A stretch of DNA of 64,000 nt from Microbispora sp. H13382 (lineage in GTDB: Bacteria > Actinomycetota > Actinomycetes > Streptosporangiales > Streptosporangiaceae). Position 1 is the stretch's first letter. Every line of letters starts with the position of its first letter. Shown in pieces: positions 29,557 through 40,009 of this stretch. The notes beneath the pieces are model-generated. The model saw only the letters and a program-made list of their open reading frames with translations. It made no database searches and was not told where the DNA came from. The DNA is taken from assembly GCF_014161445.1 (NCBI RefSeq), contig NZ_JABBXA010000010.1, positions 1 to 64,000 on the forward strand, in the 5' to 3' direction. The translations under genes and the position numbers were made by a program.

Positions 29557-31194
29557 TCAGGCCGACTGCCGCAACGACATCACGGCCCACGGCGCGAGTT
29601 CGACGTCGAGGTCGAGCACACCGGTGCCGGGGACGGTCAGCGTGAACCTGAGGAGCGAGTCGGCGACCCCGCGCAGGTGCTCGCTCTCGGCGCGGGACGG
29701 GTTGAGAGGGCACCCGAGCCGATACCAGGCCTCGGCGGCGTTCCCGTGCTCCCAGTCCACGATCTCGACGAGGAACATGGTGCCGGGCTCCAGACCGCCG
29801 ATCGAGTGGCGGATCCTCCGGCTCGGCCCCACCTCGGCCAGCGCGCGTGCCGCCGCGTACGAACTCTGCGCCCGGACACCTCGCAGGGCCATGTCCTCCG
29901 GGTAGTTGAAGAACACCGCCGACACGGCCGAGGTCCGGCTGTCGCGGGTCACGACCCCGTCGGGTGTCGCGAGGAGCAGCCGGTCGCCGAGCCGCGCGAG
30001 CATCGTGAACGCGTGGAAGGTGGGCTTGTGGACGCCCCACTCGTTCACCAGGCCGAACCCGCCGTGAAAGGGTCCGATCCCGGCGCCTCCCTCCTCGAAC
30101 ACGTCGGTGAAGGTCCAGTAGGAGATCGAGTCGGCGAGGGCGGCGCACCGCAGGTACGCCCGGGTGATGAAGGCCGCCGCGAACGGCGTGTCGTGGATGA
30201 AGTCACGCGATGACGGCGACGTCGACCACTCCGTGATGTGGATCTCCGCGTCGGGATACGCGCTGTTCTTCACGAGCTCGCGGAGCAGGGTGAGGTCGTC
30301 GAACGTCGCGTCGGCGTACCGGGTGATCTGCACCGCCTCGCCGTCGGCGGCGAAGGCGAAGTCGGTGGGGTAGGTGTGGGTCGAGACGAAGTCGACCGGG
30401 AGGTCGCGCTTGGCGCACCAGGCGAGGAAGTCCTCGATCCACACGGGGCGCCAGTCGAGCGCGTCCACGTCGGCCGCCGCGGCCGTCGCGTGGGTCGCGG
30501 AGCGGTCCTCGACCTCGCCTTTGTAGCGGTCGTCGGGCACGAAGACGCTCGTCGCGGGCCCGCCCACCTTCAACGCGGGGTCGATCTTCTTGATCGCCGT
30601 CACGGTCTGCTCGTAAAGCTCGAAGTACTCGGTCTTCGTCCCGGTCCAGAAGTGGGGAACCAGGTTCGGCTCGTTCCACACCTCGAACCGCCACTCCCGC
30701 ACCTCGTCGAGGCCGTACCGGCCGATCCAGTGCTCGACCGTCCTCGTGACCAGCTCGACCCAGCGCGCCATGTCCTTGGGCGGGCTGCAGTGGGCGCCCC
30801 ACCAGAACACCGTGTCCGTCACCGTCGCGAGCTCGCGCGGCATGAAACCCAGCTCGACGAATGGACGGACGCCGTGGTCCACGATGAAGTCGAACACCTT
30901 GTCCACGTAGCTGAACGTGTACACGGGCGAGGCGAGGGGTGCGTCAGGGCCGAAACCGCCGCCGTAGCTCTCCCGGTACACGAACATGTCGTCGTGGAAG
31001 ACGCCGTGAAAGCGGACGTACTGGAACCCGCACGCGGCGACGGCCTCGGCGAACTGCTGCTGCCAGTCCGCACGCAGTGCCTCGTTCGCCCGTCCGGCGC
31101 CGACGCACCTGGCCCAGAGGTGCGGGAACGCCCTCTCGTCGCACGGCTCTCCGTCGATCCGCAACCGGGGGCCGGACACGCCGTCACTCGTCAT
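29557..31194 (-). CDS. GH39 glycosidase (beta-xylosidase-like)
   Basis: A 545-residue enzyme taken from the ATG at 31194; the frame extends to 31311 but would cross the operator and promoter. It fits GH39 of clan GH-A: the acid/base Glu175 lies in EVWNEPN and the nucleophile Glu322 in IHITEWS, each at a strand end; RFHGVFHDD near residue 61 is also typical. No signal peptide, so it is a cytoplasmic beta-xylosidase acting on imported xylo-oligosaccharides, or a related specificity. It is divergent from a LacI regulator with two matching palindromes in the gap. Confidence 0.87.
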   Translation of the reverse strand: MTSDGVSGPRLRIDGEPCDERAFPHLWARCVGAGRANEALRADWQQQFAEAVAACGFQYVRFHGVFHDDMFVYRESYGGGFGPDAPLASPVYTFSYVDKVFDFIVDHGVRPFVELGFMPRELATVTDTVFWWGAHCSPPKDMARWVELVTRTVEHWIGRYGLDEVREWRFEVWNEPNLVPHFWTGTKTEYFELYEQTVTAIKKIDPALKVGGPATSVFVPDDRYKGEVEDRSATHATAAAADVDALDWRPVWIEDFLAWCAKRDLPVDFVSTHTYPTDFAFAADGEAVQITRYADATFDDLTLLRELVKNSAYPDAEIHITEWSTSPSSRDFIHDTPFAAAFITRAYLRCAALADSISYWTFTDVFEEGGAGIGPFHGGFGLVNEWGVHKPTFHAFTMLARLGDRLLLATPDGVVTRDSRTSAVSAVFFNYPEDMALRGVRAQSSYAAARALAEVGPSRRIRHSIGGLEPGTMFLVEIVDWEHGNAAEAWYRLGCPLNPSRAESEHLRGVADSLLRFTLTVPGTGVLDLDVELAPWAVMSLRQSA

Positions 31195-31273
31195 GGTCTC
31201 ACTTCTTCGGTGATCCGGGGGTGGGAGATCGCGGGAGAGCCGCACGAGCGTCTCTTCTCGTCCGATTGGGTCT

Positions 31274-31286
31274 CGAAAATATTTCG
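31274..31286. promoter_or_regulatory. LacI-type operator, GH39-proximal
   Basis: CGAAAATATTTCG is an inverted repeat (CGAAA-ATA-TTTCG) about 80 bp before the GH39 start, in its promoter zone. It shares its arms with a second palindrome 121 bp away in front of the divergent LacI gene, which suggests cooperative binding or looping by that repressor. Confidence 0.6.
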
Positions 31287-31392
31287 CAACTTGTTCGTTA
31301 TGCCAGGACATTAGGGGCGTACCTGGGCAGTGTCAACGGGTGGACACGGGCCAGATGTCGCGGCGCGACCGACGAAAATCACGCGTGGTAGA

Positions 31393-31409
31393 TTCGAAAC
31401 AATTTCGAA
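31393..31409. promoter_or_regulatory. LacI-type operator, regulator-proximal
   Basis: TTCGAAACAATTTCGAA is a perfect 17-bp inverted repeat with 7-nt arms and a CAA centre. It overlaps a likely -10 box (TAGATT) of the LacI gene and ends 17 bp before its start, just ahead of the AAGGAG site. It is the natural site for autorepression. Confidence 0.65.
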
Positions 31410-31426
31410 GCCCGGAAGGAGCCCTG

Positions 31427-32470
31427 ATGGTACGGCGAGGTCGTTCCGAGCGAGCCACCTTGGCGGATGTCGCCCGACTGGCCGGCGTCTCGCCCACGAC
31501 CGCGTCGAAGGTCCTCAACGGGCGCAGCGACGTGGGGCCGAACACGCGTGAGCGTGTCCTCGCGGTCATGGCCGAGATCGGCTACAAGCCGACGGCGGCA
31601 CGTCACGAGCGAGCACGAAACCGGGCCCTCGTCACCATGCTCGACTTCGTGGAGTCCCGTTACGCCGGAACGGTGCTCCAGGGGATACTCGTGGCCGCGA
31701 CCTCCGCGCAGGCCGAGCTCCTCCTCCGTCTGCCGCCCGACGAGCCGATCAGCACGAGCGGCACGGCGGCCCGTGCCTGGATGGAGGAGCAGAAGGAGTC
31801 CGGCGTCGCCGGTCTCATCGCGCTCGCCGTCGCCGTGCCCGACGCGGTGCTCCTCGCCGCGGAGGATCTGGAGGTGCCCGTCGTGTCGATCGACCCGATC
31901 GACACGACCGAATCACGTGTCGTCAGCATCGGCTCCACCAACTGGGCGGGCGGTCGCTCGGCGACCGAGCACGTCATCAAGCTCGGCCATCGCAGGATCG
32001 CCTGGATCGGCGGCCCGCCGGGCTCCGCCCCCTCGCTGGAACGCTTCCACGGGTACCAGGCCGCGCTCGACTCGGCCGGACTCACGCCGGACCGCGCGCT
32101 GATCCGCCACGAGGCGTTCTCCGTCGAGGCGGGCCTGCGGCACGGCCGCGAGATCCTCGCGCTCGACGAGCGGCCGACCGCGATCGTCGCGGGCAACGAC
32201 GAGATCGCCGTCGGCGTCCTCGCCGCGGCCAAGGAACTGCACATCACCGTCCCGGGCGAGCTGTCGGTCACCGGGTTCGACGACACCCCGCAGACCGAAT
32301 GGACCACACCCCGGCTCACCTCGGTCCGGCAGCCTCTCGTCGGCATGGGCCGGATGGCCGTCGAGACCGTCCTCGGCATGGCGGACGGCGTCCAGCCCGC
32401 CTCCCGGCACCTCCAGCTGGCGACGACCCTCAGCGTCCGCGACTCGACGGGTCCCGTCCCGTCGTCCTGA
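31427..32470 (+). CDS. LacI-family transcriptional regulator
   Basis: A 347-residue repressor. The N-terminal HTH (TLADVARLAGVSPTTASKVLNG) leads to a periplasmic-binding-like sensor domain with VTGFDDTPQTEW near the end. ATG 31427 follows AAGGAG. It is divergent from the GH39 gene, and the two palindromes with CGAAA/TTTCG arms between them are the expected operators. The inducer is probably a xylose-containing sugar, as an inference from GH39. Its last 41 bp overlap the end of the convergent CopD-CtaG gene. Confidence 0.9.
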   Translation: MVRRGRSERATLADVARLAGVSPTTASKVLNGRSDVGPNTRERVLAVMAEIGYKPTAARHERARNRALVTMLDFVESRYAGTVLQGILVAATSAQAELLLRLPPDEPISTSGTAARAWMEEQKESGVAGLIALAVAVPDAVLLAAEDLEVPVVSIDPIDTTESRVVSIGSTNWAGGRSATEHVIKLGHRRIAWIGGPPGSAPSLERFHGYQAALDSAGLTPDRALIRHEAFSVEAGLRHGREILALDERPTAIVAGNDEIAVGVLAAAKELHITVPGELSVTGFDDTPQTEWTTPRLTSVRQPLVGMGRMAVETVLGMADGVQPASRHLQLATTLSVRDSTGPVPSS

Positions 32471-34331
32471 TCCGTCCCGGTCCGGACACCGCGTCGCGTC
32501 GCGCCGCGCGCGCGTGGACGAGCACCAGCACGAGCAGGCCCGCGAGGACGGCGACGGTCGCGCCCGTGCCGAGCGACGCCCCCAGCCGCTGGTCGGCCGC
32601 CCGGTCCGGCGCCCACGGCAGTTCCAGCGCCGCGTACCACTCCGGCGCCTGCGACGGCCCCGCCAGCACCGCGAGCCCCGTCCACGCGCGTACGGCGATC
32701 GCCCCCACGAGCATCCAGACGCGGACCTGCGGCCGGGTCGCATGCGGAAGCGGGTCCACACCGGCCGTCACCGCGAGGAAGAGCACCGCGGTGACCGTCA
32801 CCACCGCCTGCGCGGCCAGCCGCAGGGCGAGGCTCGGCTGGGCGTGCCCGAACAGGCCCGTCAGGTACAGCACCGGGTACGGCAGCGCGTACAGGGCCAG
32901 GACCGTCACCGGATGGGACAGCGCGCGGCCGGCCGGGCCGGCGAGGGGCTCGGATCCCGGGTGGACCCGCCGCCACAGCGTCACCGGGGCTCCGAAGACG
33001 AGCAGGACGGGCCCCACGGCGCCGAGCAGCGCGTACTGCGCCGCGTGCGCGGAGAACACCGCGGGCGCGTAGGCCGCCACTCCTCCCGACGTGGCGTAGC
33101 CGAGCACGACCAGGCCGGCGACCCAGGACGCGGTGCGTCCGGCCGGCCACCTCTCGCCGTTCCCCGGTGACGCGGCGCGCGACAGCCGCCGCACGCCGGA
33201 CAGGTACGCGGCGAGGGCCGCGGCCAGCAGGAGCAGCGCGATCGGGTCGGGCCGCACCTCGGTGGCGAGCGTGCCCGGGGTGAGGGCGGGCAGGGCGTAT
33301 CCCAGGGCGTCGTGCTGGTGCACGGCCGTCTCCGTGGGCGGCGGGGGCGTGCGGCCCAGCGCCACGGCCAGGCCCAGGGCGCCGGCCATCACCGCGATCT
33401 CGCCGCAGGCGAGACGGAGGAACGGCGCGCGGGCCCCGCCGGACTCCAGCGCCCCGATGGTCCTGCGGCGGTGCCGCCACCCGAACCAGCCGAGCACGGC
33501 CAGCGCGGCGACCTTGGCCAGCACGAGCAGGCCGTACCTCGACTGCCAGAGCAGGGGCAGCGAGCCGAGCCTGACCCAGGCGTTGAGCGCGCCGGACGCC
33601 CCGACGGCGGCGAAGCAGCCCAGCGCGAGCGTGCTGAAGCGGCGCACGGCGACGGTGAGCCCGGGCGTGGCGCGCAGGTGCGCCACGAGGGCGTACAGAC
33701 CGCCGATCCACATCGCGACGGCCGCGACGTGCGCCATCAGGCTGAGGACGGCGAGGTTGTGGTCGGCGGCCGAGGCCGAGTGGCCCACGTACGCCGGGGG
33801 CAGCACCGCGAGGACCGCCACCGCGAGCAGCGCGGGCCGCAGCAGTGTGGACCGGTGCTGGGGGCCGTGCGGCAGGAGCGACCCGGCGGCGACCGCCAGG
33901 GCCGCGACCGTCACCGTCAGGAACGCCTGTCCCTGCGGGATGTAGAGGAGGAAGGCGGGCAGCGCGCCCGAGCGCAGCGCGTCGACCGGGGGCAGCCCGA
34001 GGAAGTCCGACAGCGTCAGGATCTCGGTGACCGCCGCGCTCGCCGCCCAGCCGAGCGCCCACGCCCCGGCCGCCCGCATGACGGCCCTGCCGCTCGCGGG
34101 GGCGAGGACGACGGCGGCCAGCAGGGCCCCGACCGTGGCGGCGGCGCAGGCGTCGTGCACGAGGCGCGCGACCGGCAGGCCCCAGGTGGTCAGGGCGCCG
34201 GGGGAGGGCAGCCCCTGGATCGCCGGTTGCGGCCTGCCGCCGCCGAACCACAGGGCGAGCGCCAGCACGGCGAACGCCGTCGCGGCGACGGCGGGAACGA
34301 CCACGCCGCGGTGGCGCTGGGGAGGTGTCAT
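32430..34331 (-). CDS. CopD-domain / CtaG-type fused copper membrane protein
   Basis: A 633-residue polytopic membrane protein. The first half (about 1-330) has a CopD-like copper-import fold with the LMAHVAAVAMWIGGLYAL helix; the second half (about 350-620) is a caa3-type cytochrome oxidase assembly factor CtaG domain (SAHAAQYALLGAVGPVLLVFGAP). CopD and CtaG fusions are common in actinobacteria and are thought to move copper toward cuproenzymes. ATG 34331 has GAGGA upstream; the longer frame to 34493 lacks support. Together with PCuAC, YcnI and the paralogous membrane proteins it forms the copper theme of this region. Confidence 0.88.
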   Translation of the reverse strand: MTPPQRHRGVVVPAVAATAFAVLALALWFGGGRPQPAIQGLPSPGALTTWGLPVARLVHDACAAATVGALLAAVVLAPASGRAVMRAAGAWALGWAASAAVTEILTLSDFLGLPPVDALRSGALPAFLLYIPQGQAFLTVTVAALAVAAGSLLPHGPQHRSTLLRPALLAVAVLAVLPPAYVGHSASAADHNLAVLSLMAHVAAVAMWIGGLYALVAHLRATPGLTVAVRRFSTLALGCFAAVGASGALNAWVRLGSLPLLWQSRYGLLVLAKVAALAVLGWFGWRHRRRTIGALESGGARAPFLRLACGEIAVMAGALGLAVALGRTPPPPTETAVHQHDALGYALPALTPGTLATEVRPDPIALLLLAAALAAYLSGVRRLSRAASPGNGERWPAGRTASWVAGLVVLGYATSGGVAAYAPAVFSAHAAQYALLGAVGPVLLVFGAPVTLWRRVHPGSEPLAGPAGRALSHPVTVLALYALPYPVLYLTGLFGHAQPSLALRLAAQAVVTVTAVLFLAVTAGVDPLPHATRPQVRVWMLVGAIAVRAWTGLAVLAGPSQAPEWYAALELPWAPDRAADQRLGASLGTGATVAVLAGLLVLVLVHARAARRDAVSGPGRIRTTGRDPSSRGR

Positions 34332-34707
34332 CGTCGTCCTCGGCTCGGCACCGTTGATCGAATGCGAGTATGGCCCAAAGGCTCTCCGCGTGGGAGCCCC
34401 GGGGGTGGGGACCGGAGCCGTCTCCGCATCCGGGCGACGTTCAGCGGTCCCGGCCGCGGGCACCCGGCGCGGACGGCACAGGGAAGGGCGCACTCCCCCC
34501 CCACAGAGGCCGGGCGCGAAACAACCGTTTTCGGCAGTCGACTACCGGCGTGTCAGCGGTGACGTCTCGGCATGCTCTCGTTCCTCTCGTCAGGTGTGGG
34601 CCCGTAGGTGAGAAGCCCGTGTGATGGGCGCGGTCTCGCGGGGTCGGATGCGAGACGCTGCGCTGATCGCGGAAGGGTTCGATCCTCCTTGTACGTCCGG
34701 CGCGACA

Positions 34708-34723
34708 TTGTTAGCGTTAACAA
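34708..34723. promoter_or_regulatory. LacI/GalR-like palindrome
   Basis: TTGTTAGCGTTAACAA has perfect 6-nt arms around GCGT, the form of many LacI-family sugar-repressor operators with a central CG and TTAACA-type arms. It is AT-rich against a GC-rich background, so it stands out. The cognate regulator is not identified; the LacI protein of this window has different-looking sites. Confidence 0.5.
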
Positions 34724-34903
34724 ATCACGGCAGAGGTGTGCTCCTCTCCCTGAGGTGACTGAAGGCGCTGGTGCAGCGGAGCAAATACGACGCGGCGAGC
34801 ACCGTCAAGTGATCCGCCCGGGGCCGTCCTCCGTGTTTCCGCCCGGCAGGACTCCCAGCTGCTCCGATCCGGCCGCGATTACCTGCTCCGTCGGCCGCGG
34901 AGC

Positions 34904-34922
34904 CCGCTGAAAGTTTCAGCGG
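34904..34922. promoter_or_regulatory. 19-bp palindrome with GAAAGTTTC core
   Basis: CCGCTGAAAGTTTCAGCGG is perfect over 9-nt arms with a single central G. Its core is the complement of the GAAACTTTC element upstream of the GH43 gene. It lies about 390 bp before the GH27 start. Confidence 0.55.
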
Positions 34923-34986
34923 CCGGAGCGCGGGTGAGGGCCCGGTCCACCGGCGTCCTGGAGCCGCGCGACTCGGGGCGTCAGGA

Positions 34987-35013
34987 CGAATCGATTCGCC
35001 AATGGTCTTGACA
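34987..35013 (+). promoter_or_regulatory. Palindrome next to a TTGACA box upstream of GH27
   Basis: CGAATCGATTCG (34987-34998) is a perfect 12-bp palindrome 9 bp before TTGACA (35008-35013), a consensus -35 box. No convincing -10 follows at 17 nt, so the promoter assignment is tentative. Confidence 0.35.
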
Positions 35014-35039
35014 CTGCTCGCGGAGGTTTTCCACACTGA

Positions 35040-37070
<2,031 letters not shown>

Positions 37071-37084
37071 CCTCTCGCCGCATG

Positions 37085-37120
37085 CCTGCGCCGGGACGGC
37101 GCTGTCCGTCCCGGCGCAGG
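37085..37120 (+). terminator. Strong stem-loop after GH27
   Basis: A perfect 15-bp stem (CCTGCGCCGGGACGG with CCGTCCCGGCGCAGG) and a 6-nt loop begin 14 nt after the GH27 stop. Confidence 0.85.
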
Positions 37121-37251
37121 CCGCGCCGCGGTAGCGGCGGGCCGGGGCACAGAGCGCCCACTCCCGAGGTCAATGGGCCTTCTCCTGGTGTGCGGAAGAT
37201 CGCAGAGGGGACCGGCCCGAGATCGCCCGGGTGTGAGACAATCCCGGCGAC

Positions 37252-37845
37252 ATGCGCGCCTCACTCTCCTTCCGGCTCGCGCGGTCGGTTGCCTTCTCGG
37301 CCGTCTGCGTGCTCCTGGCCGTCGGCGCGCACCGGTTCGCCGGCGGAGGGGGGCCGGCGCCTGCCGCGCTCCTCACGGGCGTGCTCGTGGTGGCGGCGGG
37401 GGCGGCAGTCGCGGCGGGCCGGGAACGGTCGCCCCAGGCGATCGTCGGCCTGCTGCTCGGGGCCCAGGCCTTCCTGCACTTCCTCTTCGACGTCACGGCC
37501 TCCGCCGCCGAGGCGGGGCATCCCACGTGGCACGGCGGCCTGAGCGCGCAGACCGGCATGCTCACCGCCCACCTCACCGCGGGGCTGCTCACCGGATGGT
37601 GGCTGGCGCGCGGCGAGGAAGCCCTGTGGTCCGTGCTGCGGGGGATCGGCGCCAGGGTGGTGCGCTGCCTGCGGGCGGTGGCCGCCTTGGTGACCGCGCT
37701 GTCGGCACTGCTGGGAGCGGACCTCGCGGCCGCCCGGCGTCCTCACCGGCGCCCGGCGCCCGATGCCGGGCGCGTTCCGCACGCCGCGGGCGTGCTGCGG
37801 CACGCGGTCGTCCGCCGCGGCCCACCGGTTCTTCCCGTCTTCTGA
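37252..37845 (+). CDS. His-rich membrane protein, copy 1 of paralogous pair
   Basis: A 197-residue protein with about four hydrophobic segments and a basic Arg/Pro/His tail. It is clearly related to the protein at 40728-41291. Shared pieces are RLARSVAFSAVC against RLARAAAFTAVC, a histidine before the LF segment, Met/His-bearing AQTGMLTAHLTAG against LGMLIAHGWAV, WLARGEEALW against WLARGEAALW, and an RRGPP ending. The conserved His and Met lie in or near membrane helices. Its neighbour ycnI, 102 bp downstream, suggests copper binding, as inference. No characterised family is recognised. Confidence 0.65.
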   Translation: MRASLSFRLARSVAFSAVCVLLAVGAHRFAGGGGPAPAALLTGVLVVAAGAAVAAGRERSPQAIVGLLLGAQAFLHFLFDVTASAAEAGHPTWHGGLSAQTGMLTAHLTAGLLTGWWLARGEEALWSVLRGIGARVVRCLRAVAALVTALSALLGADLAAARRPHRRPAPDAGRVPHAAGVLRHAVVRRGPPVLPVF

Positions 37846-37947
37846 GCTTCACGCGCGGGCGGCGCGTATCTCCCAGGGGATCGGTCTCTCCCCTTCTGGG
37901 ACACGCTCGCGCGCCTTCGTAACCTCGCAGACGACTGGAGAACCCCC

Positions 37948-38685
37948 ATGACCTCGTATGTCCGTCGCGCGGCCGCCGTCACCGCCGGTGCCCTCGCGCT
38001 CACCCTCGGCCTCGCCGTGCCCGCCCTCGCCCACGTCACCGTCAACCCCGGCACCGCCGTCCAGGGCGGCTGGACCAAGATCGCCTTCCGTGTCCCCAAC
38101 GAGCGCGACAACGCCTCGACCACCAAGGTGGAGGTCGAGTTCCCCACCGACCACCCGCTGCCGTTCGTCTCGGTCCGCCCGGTCCCCGGCTGGGACGTCA
38201 AGCTCACCCGCGGCAAGCTGCCCAAGCCCGTCGTGTCGGACGCCGGCGACACGATCACCGAGTCGGTACTGAAGATCACCTGGTCCGGCGGCAAGATCGA
38301 GTCCGGCCAGTTCCAGGAGTTCGAGGCCTCGGTCGGGCCGCTGCCTAAGAACGTGGACGCGCTCACCTTCCCCACGGTGCAGACCTACTCCGGCGGTGAG
38401 AAGGTCAAGTGGGCGGATGCGCCGAAGGCCGACGGCTCCGAGCCCGAACACCCCGCGCCGGTGCTCAAGCTCGTCACCGCCGAGGAGGGTGAGGACGACC
38501 ATGGCGTCGCCGCCTCCGCCTCGCCTGTCGCCGCCGCCGCCCCCACGGTGGCGGCCGCCGCGGACGATGACGACGACGAGGGCGGGGACACCACCCCGGC
38601 CCTGGTGCTCGGCGGCATCGGCCTGGTCGCCGGCCTGGTCGGGGCCGGCGCCGGCCTGACCGCCCTGCGCCGTTCGCGCGGCTGA
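37948..38685 (+). CDS. ycnI: YcnI-type copper-binding membrane-anchored protein
   Basis: A 245-residue protein. The signal peptide is cleaved after PALA, leaving His29 as the mature N-terminus (HVTVNPGTA), which in Bacillus YcnI takes part in Cu(II) binding. A DUF1775 beta-sandwich follows with conserved Trp (GGWTKIAFRVPN, VPGWDVKL). An Ala-rich and Asp-rich spacer (DDDDDEGGD) leads to one C-terminal membrane anchor and a short basic tail. It probably holds copper on the outer face of the membrane. GGAGAA precedes the ATG. A hairpin separates it from the convergent DyP gene. Confidence 0.9.
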   Translation: MTSYVRRAAAVTAGALALTLGLAVPALAHVTVNPGTAVQGGWTKIAFRVPNERDNASTTKVEVEFPTDHPLPFVSVRPVPGWDVKLTRGKLPKPVVSDAGDTITESVLKITWSGGKIESGQFQEFEASVGPLPKNVDALTFPTVQTYSGGEKVKWADAPKADGSEPEHPAPVLKLVTAEEGEDDHGVAASASPVAAAAPTVAAAADDDDDEGGDTTPALVLGGIGLVAGLVGAGAGLTALRRSRG

Positions 38686-38729
38686 GACGGCCGCACCGAG
38701 GCGCCTGCGCTCCGGGCGTGAGGCGCCTC

Positions 38730-38773
38730 CCGTCCGGAGCGGGAGACCCTGCCGGGCCTTCCGCTCCGGACGG
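38730..38773. terminator. Stem-loop between ycnI and DyP gene
   Basis: CCGTCCGGAGCGG (38730-38742) pairs perfectly with CCGCTCCGGACGG (38761-38773) around an 18-nt loop. It lies between convergent genes and can terminate both. Confidence 0.6.
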
Positions 38774-38823
38774 CCGGATCCGGACAGCAGGATCAGGACG
38801 GCCGGATCAGGACAGCAGGGTCT
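38768..38823. repeat. 28-bp tandem duplication at the end of the DyP gene
   Basis: Two head-to-tail 28-bp units (38768-38795, 38796-38823) sharing the core GGACGGCCGGATC. The second includes the last codons and stop of the DyP-type peroxidase gene, so the duplication copied its 3' end. Confidence 0.7.
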
Positions 38824-40009
38824 CGCCGATCCAGCCGTCCGAGGAGCATCCGGGTGGTATGGCGAAGACGGCCGACCCGATGGGGGTCGTCCACTGGTTC
38901 AGCAGATCCATCTCCGCCAGCCGCGCCTGGATCGGGACGAACTGCCGTGCCACGTCGGCCTGGTAGGACGCGAACAGCAGGCCGGCGTCCTGCCGTCCCT
39001 CCGGGCTGAGTCCGGCCTCGTAGTTGTATGCCCGGCGCAGGATCCGCATGCCCGGGTCGGCCGTCCGGGCGCGGCGGATGTGCGCGAACTCGGAGATCAC
39101 CGGCAGGCCCGACGGGCCGAGCTCGGCGAAGTCGGGCTCGTCGGTCTCGGCCCGGCCGGTCAGGGGCGCACCGTTGTCCAGCCGCCGCCCGACGCTGAAC
39201 TCCTTGGCCGCCCGGTCCGCGGCGTCCCACTTCTCCAGGTCCATTCGGATGCGCCGCAGCACCAGCGTGGTGCCGCCGCGCAGCCACCCGTCGCGCACCC
39301 ACACGGCCCGCTCGAAGTCCGCCGAGCCCGGCGTGAGGTTGACGGTGCCGTCGAGCTGGCCCATCAGGTTGCGCTGGGTCGTGCCCGGCGCCCGGACCTG
39401 CGGGCTCTGCCGGAAGCCGTGCTGGGTCCAGCGTATGGTCGCGAAGGAACGGGCGTCCCTGACGAGCACGCGCAGCGCGTGCGCCAGCGTGACGCGGTCC
39501 TCCGCGCACACCTGGACCAGTAGATCGCCGCCGCTCCAGCGAGGCTGCAAAGCGTCGATCTTGAAGGCCGGCAGCGGCCGTGGCGCCAGGTGCCCGGCCC
39601 CCGCCGCCTCCAACAGCCCGGCGCCGAACCCGAAGGTGACGGTGAGCCGCGCGGGCAGCAGCGCCAGTTCGGCGTCGGTGTCGGCGAGGGCGGGCTCGCC
39701 CCGGGTGAGCCGCCGCGCGTCGTCGGTCAGCAGCCGCATCAGGCGTGTCAGCGCGACTCGCCCGGTTTTCGGCCGCAGGTCGAACCCGGCGAACACCGCG
39801 AACGTCTGCGGAGAGGTCGCGACGCCCGCCTGGTGGACGCCGTGGAAGGGTTCGACGGCGTCACCACCGGGAAGAGGCGCGGACCCGGCCGCCGCGGACC
39901 CGGCCCCACCGGGCACGGCGCAGGCCGCCGCGGCGGCGGCGACGGCCCCTCCCGCGAGCAGGCCGCGCCGGGTCAGCCGCCGTCCCGCCCGGGACTCGCG
40001 CTCACTCAT
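38807..40009 (-). CDS. Tat-exported DyP-type peroxidase (EfeB-like)
   Basis: A 400-residue protein with a twin-arginine signal (GRRLTRRGLLAGG) and an AAAACAVPG segment that may also act as a lipobox. The DyP fold shows the distal GQLDG motif (GxxDG), the distal Arg in LVLRRIRMD and the likely proximal haem His in EFAHIRR. EfeB enzymes oxidise iron or extract haem iron in EfeUOB systems, but no efeU or efeO is adjacent; the partner here is PCuAC, whose stop overlaps this start by 8 bp. Coupling to copper delivery is therefore more likely than iron uptake, as inference. Confidence 0.88.
   Translation of the reverse strand: MSERESRAGRRLTRRGLLAGGAVAAAAAACAVPGGAGSAAAGSAPLPGGDAVEPFHGVHQAGVATSPQTFAVFAGFDLRPKTGRVALTRLMRLLTDDARRLTRGEPALADTDAELALLPARLTVTFGFGAGLLEAAGAGHLAPRPLPAFKIDALQPRWSGGDLLVQVCAEDRVTLAHALRVLVRDARSFATIRWTQHGFRQSPQVRAPGTTQRNLMGQLDGTVNLTPGSADFERAVWVRDGWLRGGTTLVLRRIRMDLEKWDAADRAAKEFSVGRRLDNGAPLTGRAETDEPDFAELGPSGLPVISEFAHIRRARTADPGMRILRRAYNYEAGLSPEGRQDAGLLFASYQADVARQFVPIQARLAEMDLLNQWTTPIGSAVFAIPPGCSSDGWIGETLLS

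Noticed and set aside
34660-34700. tRNA-like T-arm sequence (GGTTCGATCC)
   Set aside because: No acceptor stem, D-arm or anticodon arm can be assembled around it.
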